Assembly: GCF_005116505.1 (NCBI RefSeq)
Contig: NZ_SWBR01000007.1
Location: 1 to 64,000 of the forward strand
DNA length: 64,000 nt
Direction: 5' to 3'
DNA from: Pedobacter polaris
Lineage (GTDB): Bacteria > Bacteroidota > Bacteroidia > Sphingobacteriales > Sphingobacteriaceae
Below, one piece after another: positions 26,152 to 34,582 of the stretch (positions within the stretch are counted from its first letter, which is position 1; each line of letters begins with the position of its first letter). The notes under the pieces are model-generated. The model did no database searches. It saw only the letters and a list, made by a program, of their open reading frames with translations, and was not told the DNA's origin. Made by a program: the position numbers and the translations under genes.

Positions 26152-28083
26152 TTATTTTTTCTTTTTGCTTTCTTCGCCTTCCATTTGCTCTTTTAATTGA
26201 GCAAGAACGCTAAGATCACCTAAAGTAGATTTCTCTACAGAATCTTTCACTTTTTTAACTGCACTTACAGAAGCTTTAGCTTCCTTCTTTTTAGTAGCTC
26301 TTTCTTCAGCAGCAACTTCAGCTTTAGCCTCTTCCCAAATACGGGCGTGAGATACAACGATACGTTTAGCATCTTTGTTAAACTCAATGATTTTGAAGTC
26401 ATTAGTTTCTTCAGCTTTGATTACTGAACCGTCTTCTTTAGCCATGTGTTTAGTTGGTACGAAACCTTCTACACCGTATGGTAAAGCAATAACAGCACCT
26501 TTATCAGTTACTTTAACTACTGTACCTGTATGAACTGAATCAAGGGTAAAGATAGTTTCGAAAGTATCCCAAGGGTTTTCTTCTAATTGTTTGTGACCTA
26601 AGCTTAATTTGCGGTTTTCAACATCAAGTTCTAAAACTACAACATCTAAGGTATCACCAACTTTAGTAAACTCATTAGGGTGGTTAACTTTTTTGCTCCA
26701 AGAAAGGTCAGAAATGTGGATTAATCCGTCAATTCCTTCTTCAATTTCAACAAATACACCGAAGTTAGTCATGTTTTTAACAACAGCTTTGTGTTTGCTT
26801 CCAATTGGATATCTTTCAGCAACATTACCCCAAGGATCTTGAGTTAATTGTTTAATACCTAAGCTCATTTTGCGCTCATCTCTATCTAAAGTTAAAACTT
26901 CAGCTTCGATTTCATCGCTAACTTTCAAGAATTCTTGAGGTGAACGTAAGTTTTGTGACCAGCTCATTTCTGAAACGTGGATCAAACCTTCAACACCTGG
27001 AATGATTTCTAAGAAAGCACCGTAATCAGCTACAGTAACAATTTTACCTTTTACTTTAGAACCAACAGCTAAGTTAGCATCTAAATTTTCCCAAGGGTGA
27101 GGAGTTAATTGTTTTAAGCCTAAAGCAATACGTTTTTTCTCATCATCAAAGTCTAAAACAACAACGTTGATTTTCTCATCTAATGATAATACTTCTTTTG
27201 GATGCTCTATGCGGCCCCAAGAAATGTCAGTAATGTGAAGTAAACCATCAACACCACCTAAATCGATGAACACACCGAAATCAGTAATGTTTTTAACAGT
27301 ACCTTCTAATACTTGACCTTTTTCTAATTTAGAAACGATTTCAACTTTTTGGCTTTCTAAATCGTCTTCAATTAAGATTTTGTGTGAAACTACAACGTTT
27401 TTAAATTCGTGGTTGATTTTTACAACTTTGAATTCCATTGTTTTACCAACGTAAACATCGTAATCACGGATAGGTTTAATGTCGATTTGAGATCCTGGTA
27501 AGAATGCTTCTACACCCATGATGTCAACAATTAAACCACCTTTAGTACGGCTTTTCACGAAACCATTAATAATGGTGTCATTGTCAAGCGCAGCGTTGAT
27601 GGTTTCCCAAGAACGTTGTGTTTTTGCTCTCTTGCGAGATAAAATCAACTGACCATTCGCATCTTCTGGAGCTTCTACGAAAACATCCACTGAATCGCCA
27701 ATTTTCAAATCAGGTGTATCACGGAACTCTGAAGTAGAAACTAAACCGTCAGATTTAAATCCAACATTTAATACTACGTCTTTGTTGTTGATTGATACAA
27801 CGATACCACTAATGATTTCGCCTTGAGTGATTTGGTTGAAAGTATCTGTGTACATATCTTCAAACTTTTTACGGTCTGCGTCACTGTAATTACCAAATAC
27901 TTTATCATCTGCATCCCAATCAAAATCTTGATCTGGTGTTGCTAATGATGATTTGATTTGTTCGATAGAAACCGAATCAGCTTCTGACTCAATTGTTTCT
28001 TTCTCGGTTAGACGAGCGTCTGCACCTTGTAGTTCGGCTGTTTTAGCCTCTAGTTCTTTTTCTGCTACTTGTTTTTTAGCCAT
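26152..28083 (-). CDS. rpsA: 30S ribosomal protein S1
   Basis: The 643-residue protein has six S1 RNA-binding domains from about 80 to 575, with repeated signatures such as ITDFGVFIDLGGVDGLLHIT, ADYGAFLEIIPGVEGLIHVS and TNFGVFVEIEEGIDGLIHIS. A charged N-terminal extension and a Lys/Glu-rich C-terminal tail (EGEESKKKK) flank them. S1 binds mRNA at the 30S platform and helps translation start, which matters in a lineage that rarely uses Shine-Dalgarno pairing. The gene has its own promoter, a short structured leader and a strong Shine-Dalgarno. Confidence 0.97.
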   Translation of the reverse strand: MAKKQVAEKELEAKTAELQGADARLTEKETIESEADSVSIEQIKSSLATPDQDFDWDADDKVFGNYSDADRKKFEDMYTDTFNQITQGEIISGIVVSINNKDVVLNVGFKSDGLVSTSEFRDTPDLKIGDSVDVFVEAPEDANGQLILSRKRAKTQRSWETINAALDNDTIINGFVKSRTKGGLIVDIMGVEAFLPGSQIDIKPIRDYDVYVGKTMEFKVVKINHEFKNVVVSHKILIEDDLESQKVEIVSKLEKGQVLEGTVKNITDFGVFIDLGGVDGLLHITDISWGRIEHPKEVLSLDEKINVVVLDFDDEKKRIALGLKQLTPHPWENLDANLAVGSKVKGKIVTVADYGAFLEIIPGVEGLIHVSEMSWSQNLRSPQEFLKVSDEIEAEVLTLDRDERKMSLGIKQLTQDPWGNVAERYPIGSKHKAVVKNMTNFGVFVEIEEGIDGLIHISDLSWSKKVNHPNEFTKVGDTLDVVVLELDVENRKLSLGHKQLEENPWDTFETIFTLDSVHTGTVVKVTDKGAVIALPYGVEGFVPTKHMAKEDGSVIKAEETNDFKIIEFNKDAKRIVVSHARIWEEAKAEVAAEERATKKKEAKASVSAVKKVKDSVEKSTLGDLSVLAQLKEQMEGEESKKKK

Positions 28084-28094
28084 TAATTAATAAT

Positions 28095-28128
28095 CTCCTT
28101 TGTTCCCTATTTAGGGACTGCAAAGGTA
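28095..28128 (-). promoter_or_regulatory. rpsA promoter, 5'-terminal hairpin and Shine-Dalgarno
   Basis: On the minus strand the order is TACCTTTG (28128-28121, -7 box), hairpin TCCCTAAATAGGGA (28117-28104) starting at the predicted +1, then AAAGGAG (28101-28095) 11 nt before the ATG. Most genes in this window lack such a Shine-Dalgarno. Confidence 0.65.
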
Positions 28129-28447
28129 GAAATATTATTTTTAAAAGAAAAGAATTTTTTTGATTAATGTTGCTGATAATTAGGGATATAGTTAAAATAG
28201 TATAGCGTATTGCGAATTGCATATAGCAAATAAGTCAATTAAGCTTTCTGCTTCTCAGCTTTTACCTTTCTGCTTTTTAGTTTGAAAAGCAAGTTCAGTA
28301 GTATTTTTTAATGTTAGTCCCGTTTTCCGCTCCAAGTCCTCGCTTCACTGTGGGCTTTCCGCTACAACTGGGTTTAAACAACTTAAACTGTGCTAGAAAC
28401 AAGTTTGAACTACAATAGCTGTGCTCATCCTTTATCTGTGGTTAAGA
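28129..28447. other. rpsA-SH3 intergenic region
   Basis: The gap holds AT-rich sequence and one copy of the interspersed repeat (28281-28378). I see no gene or terminator for the SH3 gene, which ends at 28448. Confidence 0.4.
28281..28378 (-). repeat. interspersed intergenic repeat (copy A, best preserved)
   Basis: On the minus strand it reads TTTAAACCCAGTTGTAGCGG, AAGCCCACAGTGAAGCGAGG, ACTTGGAGCGGAAAACGGGA, CTAAC and ends ACTTGCTTTTCAAA. It is used here as the reference for copies C, D, E and B. It contains no reading frame of note. From memory, related sequences occur between genes in Pedobacter. Confidence 0.65.
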
Positions 28448-29164
28448 CTAATTCTTTTTAAAAGTACCTCTTGTAAATCCTTCTCCAATAAGTGTATTGT
28501 TGTCTCTAATTAGTAGCAAAACTGTGTTTTCTTGAAGTTTAAACTTAATCATGTCCCCTTCAATATTATAATGAGTAGAAATTAAAGAGTCTGTGTAATT
28601 ATCTTGAATAACTACTGAGTTTTTAGATTTAAATTCTAGTGACTGATATTCTGCATCACCCGTACTAAGGTATTTTCCCGAAACAGATTTTTCCTTAATA
28701 AAAGTCAAATAACTTAAATAACCCACAGCCAAAACTATACAGGCAGATAAAACCATTAAAATCTTGTTGTTTATAAACTTGATAATAAAAAACAACAATG
28801 CAATCATAATGATAATTACAAATGCAATAAAAATGATTTTTGAATTGTTTTCATTGGTTTCTTGAGCGACAACAATTTTTGGAGATTGCGCCTGTTTAAC
28901 AGGGGCAGGAGAGACTCTTGTTAAATATTCACTACTTACCCAACCTTCTCCATTCGTAACTTTTACTTTGAAATATTTCGCATTAGAAGAATCCAAAACC
29001 ATTACATTTTCATTTTGGGGTACAAAACCAATCTTCTTACTTGTAGGGTCTTTTGTTTCCCTAACATTTAACTTATCTGCTGTAACTTTATACAGATCTT
29101 GGGCATCAGCGCTAAAAGAAAAAAGAATCAAAGAAAACAGCAGGATAAAAAATCTATTCATCAT
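28448..29164 (-). CDS. SH3-domain membrane protein
   Basis: The 238-residue protein has a signal peptide (to about ADAQ, residue 22) and a bacterial SH3 domain (about 25-85: KVTADKLNVRETKDPTSKKI, GEGWVSSEYL). Two membrane spans lie near 108-127 and 132-150, with a C-terminal soluble domain (ISTHYNIEGDMIKFKLQENT). SH3b domains often bind cell-wall peptides. The C-terminal half is unfamiliar. The start could be the first or second methionine. A -7 box lies about 50 bp upstream. Confidence 0.7.
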   Translation of the reverse strand: MMNRFFILLFSLILFSFSADAQDLYKVTADKLNVRETKDPTSKKIGFVPQNENVMVLDSSNAKYFKVKVTNGEGWVSSEYLTRVSPAPVKQAQSPKIVVAQETNENNSKIIFIAFVIIIMIALLFFIIKFINNKILMVLSACIVLAVGYLSYLTFIKEKSVSGKYLSTGDAEYQSLEFKSKNSVVIQDNYTDSLISTHYNIEGDMIKFKLQENTVLLLIRDNNTLIGEGFTRGTFKKN

Positions 29165-29214
29165 TATAAAATTATTGGCATCAGAAATTAAAAAATGCCC
29201 TTGGAATTAATTTG

Positions 29215-29222
29215 CAAACTTA
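29215..29222 (-). promoter_or_regulatory. -7 box of the SH3 gene
   Basis: TAAGTTTG on the minus strand fits TAnnTTTG; the predicted leader is about 47 nt. Confidence 0.5.
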
Positions 29223-29307
29223 TAAAACCTATGTTAAAAGTTTCAATTAATTAATCAACATTTATGATAATGAAAGGTTTTAAGAAATCTTAATGATCGC
29301 GTTCCCT

Positions 29308-30870
29308 TTACCAACTTCCGCCGGCTCCACCACCGCTACTGCTCCCACCTCCAAAACTGCCACTACTTGATGAAGAGCTACTTCCGCCCGAAGAAGAGCT
29401 ACTAGATGAGCTTGATTTTACAAGTTGTGCTAAGGTAACCCATCTTATAAATTCTACATGATCGCAAAAATTACATTCATTAGTTAGTTTAGCTGTGCCC
29501 GAACTGCTGTAAGTTGCTGCTTTTGTGGTTACTTGTTTGTTAAGTTGATATGTTCTAAACTTACATTCTGGGCATTCGACAAAGCTGTCGTATTCTTCTG
29601 CCGGATAAACTTTTATAATATGTTCCTTTTTATCCGTACTTTCCCAAATATCATAATCGTAGGCTTTGATGAGCTCTTCTTTTCTTTGTCCTTTGGTTAA
29701 ATATGGTTCGCCTTCTAAATTGATATCCCTATCTAAACGAGACATTTCCATACTCCTACTATCGAAAATCGGTTTAAATCGTTCTACGGTTTTTACTTTT
29801 TTAAATGCATGAATAATCAATGCGATTATAATTAATGGCGAAAAAACAATAAGCCACCAATTTTTATAATGAAATTCCTTAACCGCCTCTAAAAAATTCT
29901 CATCGTCAAAATGTTTTCTTCTTAAATTCCCTATGTAAGCGTAATATCTGAAGAAAAGCCCTATAGCCAACAACACATATAAAATATACGGAATGTGACT
30001 AACCTCTAAACTTTCGAAAAGCCCGAATCCACTAACAAATATTAAAATGAAAACAGAAATAAATATAAGAATGAAAATACAAGCACAACCTTTTATGTAG
30101 ACCGCTTCATAGCCATTTTTATCTTTTATGATTGATTTTATATCATCTTTAGGGTTTGTGGTTTTTGGCCCCTTATTGTTAGCTGTGCTACTTGTACTTG
30201 AATTGGATTGCTTATCCAAATCGTTATTTTTTTTAGCTTGTTTATTAACTAACCTAAACACGAAATAGAATATCAGAATTAATGATATTGAACCGCCCAA
30301 TGCAAACTTCCAGTCGAAATCTTGTTGTTTCTCTTGGTTTATAAGGCTTTGTACTTCTGCTCTGCTTTGCGGATTTGTAAGCTTATCATTTATTTCATTA
30401 ATTGCATTTGTTACGCCATCATCATATAGTTGTTCTTTAAATGCAGGAACTAAATAGTTCTCTCCAATTTGCTTTAAAACAACATCTGGTAGTAGACCTT
30501 CAACGCCAGAGCCACTAATAAATCTATATTTTCTTCTATCGATTGAGATGAGTAAAAGCAAACCATTATTACTTCCAGCTTTTCCTATTTTCCACTTGTC
30601 GAATATGGCTTTGGCAAATTCAAAATCCTCTTGGCTTTCATCAAAATCTCTTAAAACAACAACTGCAAATTCTATTTTGGTCTGTTGCTCAAGTTGAACA
30701 AGTAGTTGATTAATGGTTTCTACCTTACTTAAAATGCCATCTGGATTGCTTACAAAATAATCTTGTCCAGTAATTTTTGGATTTGGAATTTGGTCGACAG
30801 CATAAAATTTCTGAGCGACTGAAAATAAGCTAAACGCTAAAAATACAATCAGCAAACTGATTTTCTTCAT
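29308..30870 (-). CDS. TPM-domain protein with zinc-knuckle and Ser/Gly-rich tail (YgcG-like)
   Basis: From the ATG at 30870 the protein has about 520 residues: signal peptide to about SVAQ, TPM domain (about 30-180; GLLLLISIDRRKYRFISGSG, VLKQIGENYLVPAF), one span near 195-210, a Ser/Asn linker and two or three further spans. A CxxC pair follows (CPECKFRTYQL and CNFCDHVEF), then a tail of Ser and Gly runs ending GGGAGGSW. TPM proteins are envelope proteins of uncertain role. The longer start at 30888 lies within the promoter box, so 30870 is preferred. Confidence 0.8.
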   Translation of the reverse strand: MKKISLLIVFLAFSLFSVAQKFYAVDQIPNPKITGQDYFVSNPDGILSKVETINQLLVQLEQQTKIEFAVVVLRDFDESQEDFEFAKAIFDKWKIGKAGSNNGLLLLISIDRRKYRFISGSGVEGLLPDVVLKQIGENYLVPAFKEQLYDDGVTNAINEINDKLTNPQSRAEVQSLINQEKQQDFDWKFALGGSISLILIFYFVFRLVNKQAKKNNDLDKQSNSSTSSTANNKGPKTTNPKDDIKSIIKDKNGYEAVYIKGCACIFILIFISVFILIFVSGFGLFESLEVSHIPYILYVLLAIGLFFRYYAYIGNLRRKHFDDENFLEAVKEFHYKNWWLIVFSPLIIIALIIHAFKKVKTVERFKPIFDSRSMEMSRLDRDINLEGEPYLTKGQRKEELIKAYDYDIWESTDKKEHIIKVYPAEEYDSFVECPECKFRTYQLNKQVTTKAATYSSSGTAKLTNECNFCDHVEFIRWVTLAQLVKSSSSSSSSSGGSSSSSSSGSFGGGSSSGGGAGGSW

Positions 30871-30885
30871 AAAGAGTTTTAGATT

Positions 30886-30893
30886 CAAAATTA
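30886..30893 (-). promoter_or_regulatory. -7 box of the TPM gene
   Basis: TAATTTTG on the minus strand fits TAnnTTTG and implies a start near 30882, 12 nt before the ATG. Confidence 0.55.
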
Positions 30894-30912
30894 ATCTCCA
30901 GGGAAGATTAAT
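30889..30912 (-). terminator. hairpin between the DUF1080 and TPM genes
   Basis: ATTAATCT and AGATTAAT form an 8-bp stem with T-rich sequence following on the minus strand. It overlaps the -7 box of the downstream gene, so it is only a weak terminator candidate for the DUF1080 gene. Confidence 0.4.
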
Positions 30913-30923
30913 TTAAGGATTAA

Positions 30924-31760
30924 CTACTCAGCTTTAACTTTCGCAATCATTTTTTCAAGCTTAATCTTATCCTTAGCATACGGAGCCAAATCAAATAATA
31001 CTACTTTTCTAAATTCGATTGGATGACTTTCACTTTGTAAAGAAATGTATCCGCTTGTTAAACGTTTACCATCTTCTTTTACTTTAGGGTCGAAATTACT
31101 CACACTTCCACCACCAATTTGAGGTTTGGTGTAGGTTAATACCAATTCTTTATTTACGTAATGTTGAATAACCGAATCTCCTAATACCAAAAATTCTGCT
31201 GTAACCCATTGTTCGCCATGAAAGGTTTTCGAATTAGATTCTAAACAATGTGCAACTGTCAACTTATCATTCATATAAATAGTTGTACCAGGTGTACAAA
31301 CGTTACTGGTATGACGCTCGTTTTTCCCATCTCCACCTAACAACTGCCCTTCAATAGAAATAGGGAAATCTTGGTTTTTTAACATGGTTTTAGGATCTTG
31401 TCCGTGTAACATTGCACCACTATTTCTTGTGGCCCAACCTTCACCTCCTTTTGCTTGCTCACCAACAAAACGATATTCAACTTTTAATAGATAGTAAGAA
31501 AATGGTTTGTTATAATGTATATGGCCATATTGCTTATCGAAATTTTCATACCCATCGTAGCTCACCTTCATCACTCCATTTTCTACCCTAAAAGTATTGG
31601 CATAATTTTCTCCAACTTCATGTTTAGCAATTTTAACGGTCCAATCTTTTAAATCCTTACCATTAAATAGGTTTATCCAACCTTTTTGGGCTTTACAAGC
31701 CGAAGCGTAAAATAAGAATGATGTTAAGATAAATAGTCTTAAATAAGGATGTAGTTTCAT
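30924..31760 (-). CDS. DUF1080 (3-keto-disaccharide hydrolase-like) lipoprotein
   Basis: The 278-residue protein has an export signal whose end, FYASAC, could be a lipobox with Cys 22 as the lipid site. The body is a DUF1080 domain (GWINLFNGKDLKDWTVKI near the start, SGAMLHGQDPKTM, FRKVVLFDLAP near the end). DUF1080 domains are concanavalin-like and include 3-keto-glycoside hydrolases; no activity can be assigned here from sequence alone. It stands between cmk and the TPM gene and likely has its own promoter. Confidence 0.8.
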   Translation of the reverse strand: MKLHPYLRLFILTSFLFYASACKAQKGWINLFNGKDLKDWTVKIAKHEVGENYANTFRVENGVMKVSYDGYENFDKQYGHIHYNKPFSYYLLKVEYRFVGEQAKGGEGWATRNSGAMLHGQDPKTMLKNQDFPISIEGQLLGGDGKNERHTSNVCTPGTTIYMNDKLTVAHCLESNSKTFHGEQWVTAEFLVLGDSVIQHYVNKELVLTYTKPQIGGGSVSNFDPKVKEDGKRLTSGYISLQSESHPIEFRKVVLFDLAPYAKDKIKLEKMIAKVKAE

Positions 31761-31811
31761 ACGATTATATTTCGCACCAAAATACCAAATTATTTAATAA
31801 GATAAGTGTGA

Positions 31812-32495
31812 TTAATTTTTTTCTAAGAAAGGGCTAACTTTTTCTATAGCAAAATCAAGTTGTTCTTCTTGAGTAAGTTCTGTATTGTCTAAAATAATAG
31901 CATCTTCGGCTCTAACTAGTGGACTCTCTTTTCTAGTAGTGTCTGCATAATCTCTATGCGCTAAATTTTCGAAAACCTCTTCTAAAGTAGTTACTTTATC
32001 ACCTTTGGATAGTAATTCTTTATGCCTGCGTTCTGCTCTAATTTTAGGATCTGCAGTCATAAAAAATTTAACTTGGGCATCTTCAAAAACAGCAGTACCA
32101 ATATCACGGCCATCCATTACAATGTTTTTAGATTTGCCCATTCTTTGTTGCTGTTTCACCATATCATGGCGAACTTGTTTGTTGGCAGAAACTTCACTTA
32201 CGCTTTCAGAAACTGGCATTTGTCTAATTTCTTCAGAAACTTCTTCGCCATTTAAAAGAATATGAGATTCGTAATCTCTAGAATGAAAATTTAACTCAAT
32301 GTGTTGTAGCGCATCATTTATCGCATCTTGGTTATTCATATCAACCTTATTGCGAATAAAATATAGTGTAACTGCCCTGTACATAGCGCCGCTATCAATG
32401 TAAATAAAACCTAATTTTTTAGCCAATGCTTTTGCCAAAGTACTTTTTCCGCAAGAAGAATAGCCATCTATCGCTACAACTAGATTTTTTCTCAT
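31812..32495 (-). CDS. cmk: (d)CMP kinase
   Basis: The 227-residue cytoplasmic kinase converts CMP/dCMP to diphosphates. The P-loop is GYSSCGKSTLAKAL (about 11-24), followed by YIDSGAMYRAVTLY, GRDIGTAVF and the lid arginines RAERRHKEL. Length and motif order are normal for the family. The ATG at 32495 lies 7 nt from the -7 box, giving a very short leader. Confidence 0.96.
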   Translation of the reverse strand: MRKNLVVAIDGYSSCGKSTLAKALAKKLGFIYIDSGAMYRAVTLYFIRNKVDMNNQDAINDALQHIELNFHSRDYESHILLNGEEVSEEIRQMPVSESVSEVSANKQVRHDMVKQQQRMGKSKNIVMDGRDIGTAVFEDAQVKFFMTADPKIRAERRHKELLSKGDKVTTLEEVFENLAHRDYADTTRKESPLVRAEDAIILDNTELTQEEQLDFAIEKVSPFLEKN

Positions 32496-32501
32496 GTATT
32501 A

Positions 32502-32509
32502 CAAAAGTA
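32502..32509 (-). promoter_or_regulatory. cmk promoter -7 box
   Basis: TACTTTTG on the minus strand fits TAnnTTTG; the transcript would start about 3 nt before the ATG at 32495. Confidence 0.55.
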
Positions 32510-32626
32510 GTATTTTGAAATTAGTTTTTTAGAAAGTATTTACTACTGATTAAAAAGATTCGATGATATTATTTAGAACTTTTAATGAGTTCGATTTGTT
32601 GTAACAAACAAATTAAAATAAACGCA

Positions 32627-33157
32627 ATGTTATTATCAGAAAGAATGTTAAATGCTTTAAACGAGCAAGTTAAAATAGAAGCGGAGTCTTCTCAAGTTTA
32701 TTTGGCAGTTGCTTCTTGGTTAGAAACTCAACCAGGCTTAGAGGGTTATACAGAGTTTTTTTACAAACAAAGTGATGAAGAACGCCATCATATGTTAAAA
32801 TTTATGCATTATATAAATGATAGGGATGGACATGCTATTATACCTGCATTGGCAATGCCGCAGAATAACTACCAGCAAGTGATTGATGTATTTAGGGATT
32901 TCCTTAAAAACGAATTGGAGGTTTCTCAATCTATTAACAATTTGGTTGAATTGGCTTTGAATGAAAAGGATTACCTAACATTTAAGTTCTTACAATGGTA
33001 TTTAGATGAACAATTGGAAGAAGAGAAAATGGCTAAAACTATGCTTGAGAAATTAGAATTAGTAGGTAGTGATAGAGGAGGGGTTTACCAATTAGATAAA
33101 GATATTGTTGGTTTAAGGAAAAAAGTAAGCGATACAAAAGAAGAGGGTGAAGATTAA
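32627..33157 (+). CDS. ferritin
   Basis: The 176-residue ferritin has its ferroxidase ligands in EAESSQVYLA, DEERHHMLKF and the late LQWYLDEQLEEEKM. Ferritins store iron as a mineral in a 24-subunit shell. The start is the ATG at 32627 (MLLSERMLNALNEQVKIEAE), the usual N-terminus; the upstream ATG at 32585 adds 14 unrelated residues (with SICC). Upstream, TTTGTT...AACAAA forms a small inverted repeat around 32597-32614. Confidence 0.95.
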   Translation: MLLSERMLNALNEQVKIEAESSQVYLAVASWLETQPGLEGYTEFFYKQSDEERHHMLKFMHYINDRDGHAIIPALAMPQNNYQQVIDVFRDFLKNELEVSQSINNLVELALNEKDYLTFKFLQWYLDEQLEEEKMAKTMLEKLELVGSDRGGVYQLDKDIVGLRKKVSDTKEEGED

Positions 33158-33182
33158 TGTTTTCTAAATAGGATCATAAGGC

Positions 33183-33190
33183 TACATTTG
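33183..33190 (+). promoter_or_regulatory. arfB -7 box abutting the start codon
   Basis: TACATTTG ends one base before the ATG at 33192. With the usual 4-base spacing, the transcript would start near 33194, at the second ATG (33195). Confidence 0.5.
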
Positions 33191-33194
33191 CATG

Positions 33195-33605
33195 ATGATA
33201 CCGGCTAAAGAAGAATTAATTAAGGAAGTAACGTTTAAAACATCACGTAGTGGAGGTAAGGGTGGACAGAACGTAAATAAAGTTTCGAGTAAAGTTGAGC
33301 TTATTTTTAATCTTCAACAATCGTCATTTTTTACTGATGAAGAAAAGACGCTTTTGAATGAAAGACTAGCCAATCGCTTAGATATAGAAGGTAATTTACA
33401 TATTGTTTCTCAAGAGGATAGGAGTCAACTTTTAAATAAACAGCGGACAATTTTAAAATTAACCAATCTATTAACTAAATCTCTACAGGTACAGAAAAAA
33501 CGAAAGCCCACTAAAATTCCTAAGGGAGTTATTGAGAAAAGATTAAATAATAAATCAATCACTTCTTCAAAAAAAGAAAATAGAAAAAAGCCCGGATTAG
33601 ATTAA
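33195..33605 (+). CDS. arfB: alternative ribosome-rescue factor ArfB (YaeJ-like)
   Basis: The protein is about 136 residues. It has the release-factor catalytic GGQ in SGGKGGQNVNK (residues 23-25 from this start) and a basic C-terminal tail (QKKRKPTKIPKGVIEKRLNN ... KKENRKKPGL) that in ArfB enters the mRNA channel of stalled ribosomes. It lacks the stop-codon-reading domain of RF1/RF2, so it rescues non-stop complexes. Two ATGs in a row begin the gene; the -7 box position favours the second. The last codons lie within the terminator hairpin. Confidence 0.93.
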   Translation: MIPAKEELIKEVTFKTSRSGGKGGQNVNKVSSKVELIFNLQQSSFFTDEEKTLLNERLANRLDIEGNLHIVSQEDRSQLLNKQRTILKLTNLLTKSLQVQKKRKPTKIPKGVIEKRLNNKSITSSKKENRKKPGLD

Positions 33606-33619
33606 TAATCTGGGCTTTT
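33586..33619. terminator. bidirectional terminator overlapping the arfB stop
   Basis: AAAAGCCCGGATTA pairs with TAATCTGGGCTTTT across a 6-nt loop. The left arm encodes the last residues (KPGL) and the stop codon is in the loop. It separates arfB from the convergent LpxR-like gene. Confidence 0.85.
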
Positions 33620-33630
33620 AAATTTCATGA

Positions 33631-34581
33631 TTAATTGAACCTATAAAACATAGAAATAGTTCCATATTGATGCGCTTTTGCTATGCTTTTAATTTCTTTT
33701 GATTTAAATAATACACCAAAATCGAACGTAAAGCGTGGTGTACTGTAATTAAAGCCTAACTGTTGGGCAAACACTATTCGTTTTGGTTTAAAAGTGATTG
33801 GGCTATCATCGTTAAACATGCTACCTTGAATTGTAGCATCATAAGCAACTACATTTAGTTGAGGTTTAGCATAGAAAAAGGCCTCACTTTTAACCAGTTT
33901 TTCGGTTTTGGCATTATTGCTAATTACAGCGTGGGTGTAACCTGAATTAAATAATTGATTAATGTTCCCTGCCCTAAATAATATACCAGCTCCTGCACCG
34001 CTAAAAGTAGTACCAATATTTGCATAACCTTCTAACGAGAAATCTAAATCTTTCTTGGTAGATCGATGTAACAATTGAGTGTATTGGGTAGACAGATTTA
34101 TAGCCAATTCATTCTTAATTTGATATTGCCATCCGTCAATTTCATAAAAACCTACCATATCATGCAATAATTTTTGTCCATCTTCTCCCAAAGCGTCTGG
34201 GCCAACAGTTCCAATTTCTAATCCGGCTTTAAGAATTCTTTCATTTTTATAAAAAAGATTAACATTTCCTCCAGCATAAAGATAACCAGCAAATGGACGA
34301 TCTTGTTTAGCAGGGTCAGGCACATTACCAGACATGGGATTATACATTTTTTGCCCTATAGATATATCATAAATTATTTTCTCCAACTTTTCTCCAAGTT
34401 TTTGTTGGTCTGTTGCATGGCGAAAATAAATGAATAAACCGTTTGTATAATAACGATCTTGACCATAGAAAAGGTAAGCATCATTATCACTTTTAAAGCC
34501 AAATTCGTTTTTATATGTTTGAGCAAAAGAACTAGAACATATAAATAGTATAATAATTAGAAATGAAAGTTTTAATCTCAT
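33631..34581 (-). CDS. LpxR-like lipid A deacylase family outer-membrane protein
   Basis: The 316-residue protein has a signal peptide (to about SSFAQ, residue 20) and an outer-membrane barrel pattern ending in an aromatic residue (GTISMFYRFN). The LpxR signature is near the start: FKSDNDAYLFYGQDRYYTNG, which holds the Asn, Asp and Tyr of the active-site loop. LpxR removes 3'-acyl chains from lipid A in the outer membrane, often in response to calcium. It follows lon by 1 bp. Catalytic activity is likely but not shown. Confidence 0.82.
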   Translation of the reverse strand: MRLKLSFLIIILFICSSSFAQTYKNEFGFKSDNDAYLFYGQDRYYTNGLFIYFRHATDQQKLGEKLEKIIYDISIGQKMYNPMSGNVPDPAKQDRPFAGYLYAGGNVNLFYKNERILKAGLEIGTVGPDALGEDGQKLLHDMVGFYEIDGWQYQIKNELAINLSTQYTQLLHRSTKKDLDFSLEGYANIGTTFSGAGAGILFRAGNINQLFNSGYTHAVISNNAKTEKLVKSEAFFYAKPQLNVVAYDATIQGSMFNDDSPITFKPKRIVFAQQLGFNYSTPRFTFDFGVLFKSKEIKSIAKAHQYGTISMFYRFN

Positions 34582-34582
34582 T

